Shown here: in pieces, positions 8,762-12,478 of the stretch
Layout: each line of letters begins with the position of its first letter
Numbering within the stretch: the stretch's first letter is position 1
NCBI GenBank assembly: GCA_910585795.1
Contig: CAJUFV010000065.1
Location: forward strand, 1 to 12,478
Length of the DNA: 12,478 nucleotides
Source of the DNA: an uncultured Clostridia bacterium
GTDB lineage: Bacteria > Bacillota > Clostridia > UBA1381
Direction: 5' to 3'
The notes under the pieces: model-generated
Database searches by the model: none
What the model was told of the DNA's origin: nothing
Seen by the model: only the letters and a program-made list of their open reading frames with translations
Translations under genes and position numbers: made by a program

Positions 8762-10627
8762 ATGAAAAAATTGATAGTAATTATTGGGACATTGCTTATG
8801 CTTGTGGCAAGAACTGTAGCAATTGCGGATAATGATGACATCAAAGTGATGTTTGAAGGGAAAGAAATAGTATTTGATGTGCCTCCAATAATACAGGATG
8901 ATGTGACACTTGTACCTATGCGCGCAATTTTTGAAGCTTTAGGTGCAGAGGTAATATGGGATAGCAATGAGCAAATAATCACGGCAACAATGGGTAATGG
9001 AATTTATTATCGAAATATCAATATGCAAATAGGTGATGCTTATATGACAAGATATACGGGTGATACTACACAAGTAATTCCGACTCCGGGAGTTGTTAGA
9101 ATAGAACTTGACACATCACCAATAATTGTAAACGAACGTACTCTTGTACCGCTTCGTGCTGTATCGGAGGCTTTTGATTATGATGTGCAATGGGAGGAAG
9201 GAACACATACGGTAACAATTACAGCAGCGCCGCAGCCGACAACATTGCCGCCGATAGCTAATGAAGATACAAGGACGTCTATTCTTGAAGGGAGATTAGC
9301 TGTAACAGCAGAAAGCGGCTGGGAAATTGATTCTGACTATTATGGACATTGGTTGACATTTGATAAAGATGGAATATATATTCATATGAATATATCAGAA
9401 ATGGGCTATAAAACAACAGGGGATTTGGCGAGAGATGTCAGATATTTAGGATATAAATTAGCAGAAAAAGTAATAAAGCAAAATGGTATAGAGTTTGTAA
9501 ATGTTATTGAAGATAATTCAGATGACATTTATAGGCTGCGTTATATTGTTATATCAAATGATGGATATTTGATTGATGTAGAATTTATCAGTAATACAAA
9601 AGAAATAAGTAAAAAAGATTTGAAAGAAAATGTTAAAATAATAATGAATAATTTGGAAGATGGAGGAAAAAAACTTGATACTTCAGAGAAAATGGTCCTT
9701 TTAGATAATTTGAATGTGAAGCAGCCAGAAGGCTTTGTGGCCAAACAGGAATATGGTGTTGATTTTGAGATGTGGAGCATAAACAAAATTGTAACTCCTG
9801 ATACAGAAGCAGTGCCGGCTATATCTATATACTGCGGAAGATGGCCAACATATGATGAAGAATATTATGGAGAAAAGCCTACAAAAACAATAGAAGGTGA
9901 ATTTATCGGAAATAAAATTAAATGGCAGTTATATAGAAAAAATAATTACATGCAGGCATTATATGAAGATAATGAAGAAGGAGTATATTATCATATTGCC
10001 GCTGTTGCAAACAATGCTGAGGAGCAGAAGAAAATTATAGAAATAGTAAGTAATATTGAAGAAAACATTAGTGCAGGCGTAGGAGGGAAACCGGTTATAT
10101 ATTTATATCCGGAGCAAGAAACGGAAGTAAATGTCAAACTTGATTTAAAGGGAGAATTTACGTTTACATATCCCGAATACAATGAGGGCTGGACAGTTAC
10201 AGCAAAGCCTGATGGAACGATTATGTCAAACGGTAAGCAATATTCATATCTTTTTTGGGAAGGAACAATGCCGGATTTTAAGACTGATTTTAAAGAAGGC
10301 TTTGTGGTTAAAGGGAGTGAGAGCGCTGGATTTTTAAGGGATGTCTTAGAAAAAATGGGCTTAACGCCAAAGGAATACAATGAATTTATAGTGTATTGGG
10401 CGCCTAAGCTGCAAAAAAATGCGTATAATAAAATATATTTTGCGCAGAAGGAATATGAAAAGCATGCAAGACTTGACATTAATCCAAAGCCTGATTCAAT
10501 ATTGAGGGTTTTTATGGTATATGAAAAAGCTGACGGTGACACAGTTTTGCCGGAACAGAAAATCAAACCATTTGAACGAAAAGGGTTTACAGTAGTTGAA
10601 TGGGGAGGATATTTGACAGAAAAATAA
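8762..10627 (+). CDS. Secreted stalk-domain protein with a C-terminal KPVIYLYP domain, function unknown
   Basis: A 621-residue exported protein. Residues 1-22 are a signal peptide: KK, a hydrophobic core, then AIA before Asp23. Residues about 27-152 form a copper-amine-oxidase N-terminal (stalk) domain, with the paired hallmarks TLVPMRAIFEALGAEVIW (49-66) and TLVPLRAVSEAF (from 127). A Pro/Thr-rich linker follows, then two modules of about 125 residues (about 175-300 and 313-435), each ending in a helix like KKIIEIVSNIE. The C-terminal domain, 443-621, starts with KPVIYLYP and contains YSYLFWEG, EFIVYWAPKL and FTVVEWGG. I recall similar C-terminal domains in uncharacterised secreted proteins but know no function. 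The stalk family usually serves in wall or surface display and does not by itself imply copper or oxidase activity. No sortase motif or transmembrane tail is seen. The start is chosen because GGAGGGG (8748-8754) lies seven bases before it and the signal peptide begins there. An in-frame ATG at 8687 has no binding site. polC ends 78 bases upstream with no clear terminator. Confidence 0.9.
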   Translation: MKKLIVIIGTLLMLVARTVAIADNDDIKVMFEGKEIVFDVPPIIQDDVTLVPMRAIFEALGAEVIWDSNEQIITATMGNGIYYRNINMQIGDAYMTRYTGDTTQVIPTPGVVRIELDTSPIIVNERTLVPLRAVSEAFDYDVQWEEGTHTVTITAAPQPTTLPPIANEDTRTSILEGRLAVTAESGWEIDSDYYGHWLTFDKDGIYIHMNISEMGYKTTGDLARDVRYLGYKLAEKVIKQNGIEFVNVIEDNSDDIYRLRYIVISNDGYLIDVEFISNTKEISKKDLKENVKIIMNNLEDGGKKLDTSEKMVLLDNLNVKQPEGFVAKQEYGVDFEMWSINKIVTPDTEAVPAISIYCGRWPTYDEEYYGEKPTKTIEGEFIGNKIKWQLYRKNNYMQALYEDNEEGVYYHIAAVANNAEEQKKIIEIVSNIEENISAGVGGKPVIYLYPEQETEVNVKLDLKGEFTFTYPEYNEGWTVTAKPDGTIMSNGKQYSYLFWEGTMPDFKTDFKEGFVVKGSESAGFLRDVLEKMGLTPKEYNEFIVYWAPKLQKNAYNKIYFAQKEYEKHARLDINPKPDSILRVFMVYEKADGDTVLPEQKIKPFERKGFTVVEWGGYLTEK

Positions 10628-10640
10628 AAAGCACCGTAAG
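10626..10640. repeat. Left arm of a candidate inverted repeat flanking the intergenic cassette
   Basis: A5, then G, then CACCGTAAG, directly at the stop codon of the secreted-protein gene. The reverse complement of A5 plus CACCGTAAG recurs at 11140-11153. TTAATA follows CACCGTAAG after exactly ten bases in both copies (10651-10656 here). TA lies at the outer edge (10625-10626). The match is short, so chance is not excluded. Confidence 0.4.
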
Positions 10641-10655
10641 GCGGACTCGATTAAT

Positions 10656-10738
10656 ACAGTAACTATAAGTGTTTAAGATAGGATTTCTCTAAATATTTAT
10701 TTTCAGACAAATGCGCACGCACTTATTCACTGTTTTTT
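10656..10738 (+). terminator. Possible long-loop terminator after the secreted-protein gene
   Basis: ACAGT (10656-10660) and ATAAGTG (10665-10671) can pair with ACTGT (10729-10733) and CACTTAT (10720-10726). This gives a two-part stem of 7 and 5 bp with a small internal loop, followed by T6 (10733-10738). The loop of about 48 bases is much longer than in a standard terminator, so this may be a different RNA structure or chance. No other terminator for the upstream gene is visible. Confidence 0.35.
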
Positions 10739-10759
10739 GTACAAAAATGCTAGAATTTC

Positions 10760-10788
10760 TTAAAAATAGTGTGTTTGAGTGATATAAT
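10760..10788 (+). promoter_or_regulatory. Promoter with perfect extended -10 before the small membrane-protein ORF
   Basis: TATAAT at 10783-10788 is preceded by TG at the right distance (TGATATAAT, 10780-10788), a perfect extended -10 element. A weak -35, TTAAAA (10760-10765), lies 17 bases upstream. Transcription should begin near 10795, about 20-25 bases before the Shine-Dalgarno site of the next feature. Confidence 0.7.
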
Positions 10789-10827
10789 TATTTCATGGAT
10801 AAATCAAAATTTGAGGAGGAAAGATAG

Positions 10828-10998
10828 ATTGATGATGGCAATAAAGCAACTGTCAGAAAAACAGTAAAGTCGGGTACTATATTTGGTAGTGCTCTGGCAA
10901 TGGTGATTAGTTATTTTACTTGGCATTCTATTGGGAGGGCTATTGTTCATGGACTATTAAGTTGGGCATATGTAATTTACTTTGTTTTAAAATACTAA
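10828..10998 (+). CDS. Small two-helix membrane protein, 56 residues, with no canonical start codon
   Basis: The frame encodes a basic N-terminus (residues 5-14, with KATVRK), then two hydrophobic segments: about 16-30 (GTIFGSALAMVISYF) and about 35-54, with HSIG, HGLLSW and YVIYF. From memory it resembles small uncharacterised bacterial membrane proteins with an HSI..AI.HG..W.YVIY pattern; no function is known to me. Expression signals are strong: an extended -10 promoter upstream, AGGAGG at 10814-10819 and a strong terminator downstream. However, the codon eight bases after AGGAGG is ATT, and TAG (10825-10827) closes the frame immediately before it. The same frame opens upstream at ATG 10795 for ten codons to that TAG, but that ATG has no binding site. 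A competing frame starts TTG-ATG-ATG at 10829 and stops at 10865-10867. The options are a rare ATT start, a -1 slip at the A5 run 10857-10861, or an indel or nonsense mutation making this a broken gene. Coordinates assume the ATT start. Confidence 0.55.
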   Translation: MDDGNKATVRKTVKSGTIFGSALAMVISYFTWHSIGRAIVHGLLSWAYVIYFVLKY

Positions 10999-11051
10999 AT
11001 TCCCGTTTATCAATGAATTGAAATTTTAATATTGTAATACAGAGTAATTAG

Positions 11052-11091
11052 AAAGCAAATTGTTTCCTATAAGAAACAATTTGCTTTTTTT
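11052..11091 (+). terminator. Rho-independent terminator after the small ORF
   Basis: A perfect 15-bp stem, AAAGCAAATTGTTTC (11052-11066) with GAAACAATTTGCTTT (11073-11087), loop CTATAA, and a run of seven T (11085-11091). It ends the small-ORF transcript, 53 bases after its stop. On the minus strand the stem is followed by a weaker T-rich tail (TTTCTAATTA), so it may also stop the convergent argG transcript. Confidence 0.9.
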
Positions 11092-11139
11092 GAATAATAC
11101 AATTTCAACAATCTACTTTGTTATATTAACTGTGTAACT

Positions 11140-11153
11140 CTTACGGTGTTTTT
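11140..11153. repeat. Right arm of a candidate inverted repeat flanking the intergenic cassette
   Basis: CTTACGGTG followed by T5 is the reverse complement of the arm at 10626-10640, apart from one extra G in the left copy. The inner TTAATA (11124-11129 on the minus strand) lies at the same ten-base offset. TA occurs just outside (11155-11156). The arm lies 15-28 bases beyond the argG stop codon, so this motif follows the stop of both converging large genes. Confidence 0.4.
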
Positions 11154-11167
11154 GTATTTTCTATGAT

Positions 11168-12388
11168 TTATTTATATAAACCATTCTTTTTTTTCATCAT
11201 AGCACGGACTTTAAGAGGAAGTCCAAACAGATTTATAAACCCTTCGCTGTCTTTGTGACTATAAAGCTCGTGGCTGTCTCCAAATGAAGCAATATCCTCA
11301 TTATATAATGAATACGGTGATTTTGCTCCTGCAGGAGTAACACTTCCTTTATACAGCTTAAGTCTTACTTCACCTGTTACGGTTTCGTCCATAACATCAA
11401 ACATAGCTGACATTGATTCGCGAAGAGGTGTAAACCATTTGCCGTCATATACAAGTTCAGCAAATTTAATTGCTGACTGGCGTTTAAATGCCTGAGTATC
11501 ACGGTCTAGACAAAGATATTCAAGTTCCTGAATAGCAGTGTAAAGAATTGTTCCGCCCGGTGTTTCATACACACCTCTTGATTTCATGCCGACAAGTCTG
11601 TCCTCAACAATGTCTGAAATACCAACTCCGTAAGCACCGCCTAATTTGTTTAGCTCTTCAACAAGCGTACGCGGAGACATTTTTTTGCCGTCAAGAGATA
11701 TAGGCTCGCCTTTTTCAAAGCCTATTGTAATGTATTTAGGTGAATCCGGAGCTTTTTCCGGTGAAACTCCAAGTTTTAATAAGCTGTCAAGCTGCGGCTC
11801 GTTTGCAGGGTCTTCAAGGTCCATACCTTCATGGCTTATATGCCATATGTTTCTGTCACGTGAATATAAATCTTTTTTTGTGACTGGTATTTCTATGTTA
11901 TGAGCCTCTGCATAGTCAACAGCATCTTCACGTGATTTAATATCCCATATTCTCCATGGGGCAATGATTTTTAGAGAAGGGTCAAGCGCTTTTATACCAA
12001 GCTCAAAACGTACCTGGTCATTACCTTTGCCTGTCGCGCCATGGCATATAGCGACAGCTCCTTCCTTATGAGCTATTTCAACAAGTTTTTTTGCGATAAT
12101 AGGACGTGCGTGTGACGTCCCGAGAAGATATTTACCCTCATATACCGCGCCTGCCTTTAGCGTTGGAAATATGTAGTCTTTTACATAGTCATCTCTAAGG
12201 TCAGCTATATAAAGCTTGGAAGCACCCGCTTTTTTTGCGCGTTCCTCAAGGCCGTCTGTTTCTTTGCCTTGTCCTACATCTCCGCATACAGCAATGACAT
12301 CATATTCATAATTTTCCTTAAGCCACGGGATAATAATTGAAGTGTCAAGTCCGCCTGAATAGGCGAGAACAACTTTTTCTTTTGCCAT
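11168..12388 (-). CDS. argG: Argininosuccinate synthase
   Basis: This cytosolic enzyme joins citrulline and aspartate with ATP to give argininosuccinate, the penultimate step of arginine synthesis. The 406-residue length is normal for the family. The N-terminal ATP-pyrophosphatase loop LAYSGGLDTS spans 8-17, with the SGGxDTS signature at 11-17. GTSHARP (90-96), HGATGKGNDQVRFE (116-129) and YSRDRNIWHISHEG (175-188) are the other conserved substrate-binding stretches. Start: AGGAGG (12399-12404 on the minus strand) lies ten bases before this ATG, and family members begin close to MAKEKVVLAYSGG. An upstream in-frame ATG at 12451 would lie upstream of the promoter's -10 box and is rejected. The gene runs convergently to its neighbours. 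The usual partner argH is not in the window, at least not downstream. The transcript leader is only about 45 bases, leaving no room for a T-box. Confidence 0.97.
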   Translation of the reverse strand: MAKEKVVLAYSGGLDTSIIIPWLKENYEYDVIAVCGDVGQGKETDGLEERAKKAGASKLYIADLRDDYVKDYIFPTLKAGAVYEGKYLLGTSHARPIIAKKLVEIAHKEGAVAICHGATGKGNDQVRFELGIKALDPSLKIIAPWRIWDIKSREDAVDYAEAHNIEIPVTKKDLYSRDRNIWHISHEGMDLEDPANEPQLDSLLKLGVSPEKAPDSPKYITIGFEKGEPISLDGKKMSPRTLVEELNKLGGAYGVGISDIVEDRLVGMKSRGVYETPGGTILYTAIQELEYLCLDRDTQAFKRQSAIKFAELVYDGKWFTPLRESMSAMFDVMDETVTGEVRLKLYKGSVTPAGAKSPYSLYNEDIASFGDSHELYSHKDSEGFINLFGLPLKVRAMMKKKNGLYK

Positions 12389-12433
12389 AGTTGCAAATCC
12401 TCCTAAAATATTGTAAAATATAATTATTGTACT

Positions 12434-12448
12434 TTGTATATTATACAA
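12434..12448. promoter_or_regulatory. Inverted repeat over the argG -10 box, candidate operator
   Basis: TTGTAT-ATT-ATACAA is a perfect 6-bp inverted repeat with a 3-base centre, and it covers the whole argG -10 box. TTGTA also recurs at 12411, 12427 and 12452. A repressor bound here would block argG. The arginine repressor is the natural suspect, but the half-sites differ from the common TGAAT/ATTCA ARG box and are one base closer, so the regulator is unidentified. Confidence 0.45.
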
Positions 12449-12468
12449 CAATTGTAATATATATTCAA
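12440..12468 (-). promoter_or_regulatory. argG promoter, sigma-A type
   Basis: Reading the minus strand, a -35 box TTGAAT (12463-12468) and a perfect -10 box TATAAT (12440-12445) are separated by exactly 17 bases. The predicted start of transcription is near 12433, about 45 bases before the argG ATG. Confidence 0.75.
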
Positions 12469-12478
12469 TAGCAAAAAT

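Noticed and set aside
10795..10827. Ten-codon frame ATG to TAG just before the small membrane protein, as a leader peptide
   Set aside because: No ribosome binding site; the ATG is at or next to the predicted transcript start, and the frame mainly contains the Shine-Dalgarno site of the next frame. It is kept only as part of the start-codon puzzle.
12389..12451. Upstream ATG extending ArgG by 21 residues
   Set aside because: It lies upstream of the predicted transcription start and has no ribosome binding site, while AGGAGG precedes the ATG at 12388.

Overview
The window looks like ordinary chromosome of an AT-rich, Gram-positive, low-GC Firmicute, most likely of the class Clostridia. Three things point there: a replicative polymerase of the PolC type, with the proofreading exonuclease inserted in the PHP region; a large single-chain PurL with its own glutaminase domain; and strong AGGAGG-type ribosome binding sites with sigma-A-like promoters. 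A secreted protein with a copper-amine-oxidase N-terminal (stalk) domain also fits Clostridia. No species can be named from the sequence.

Layout. Bases 37-8683 hold three plus-strand genes: purL (purine synthesis), a metallo-beta-lactamase-fold hydrolase 15 bases further on, and polC (replicative DNA polymerase). A 12-bp hairpin with a poor U-tract lies just before polC. A secreted modular protein of unknown function follows at 8762-10627. It has a signal peptide, a stalk domain, two middle modules and a C-terminal domain containing KPVIYLYP. argG lies on the minus strand from 12388 down to 11168, converging on the others, with its own promoter and a dyad over the -10 box.

The stretch between the secreted protein and argG (10628-11167, about 540 bases) is the most unusual part. 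It has an extended -10 promoter, a strong Shine-Dalgarno site and a frame for a 56-residue two-helix membrane protein, closed by a textbook terminator. That frame has no normal start codon where the Shine-Dalgarno site points. It needs an ATT start, a -1 ribosomal slip at an A5 run, or a sequence or mutational indel. Near-matching inverted repeats (A5, CACCGTAAG, ten bases, TTAATA) sit at the two edges of the stretch, next to TA dinucleotides, as if the whole segment were a small inserted cassette.

The large genes are mostly unrelated housekeeping functions (purines, replication, arginine) rather than one pathway. I see no rRNA, tRNA, CRISPR array, transposase gene or phage gene. The best candidates for new biology are the small membrane-protein locus and the C-terminal domain of the secreted protein.
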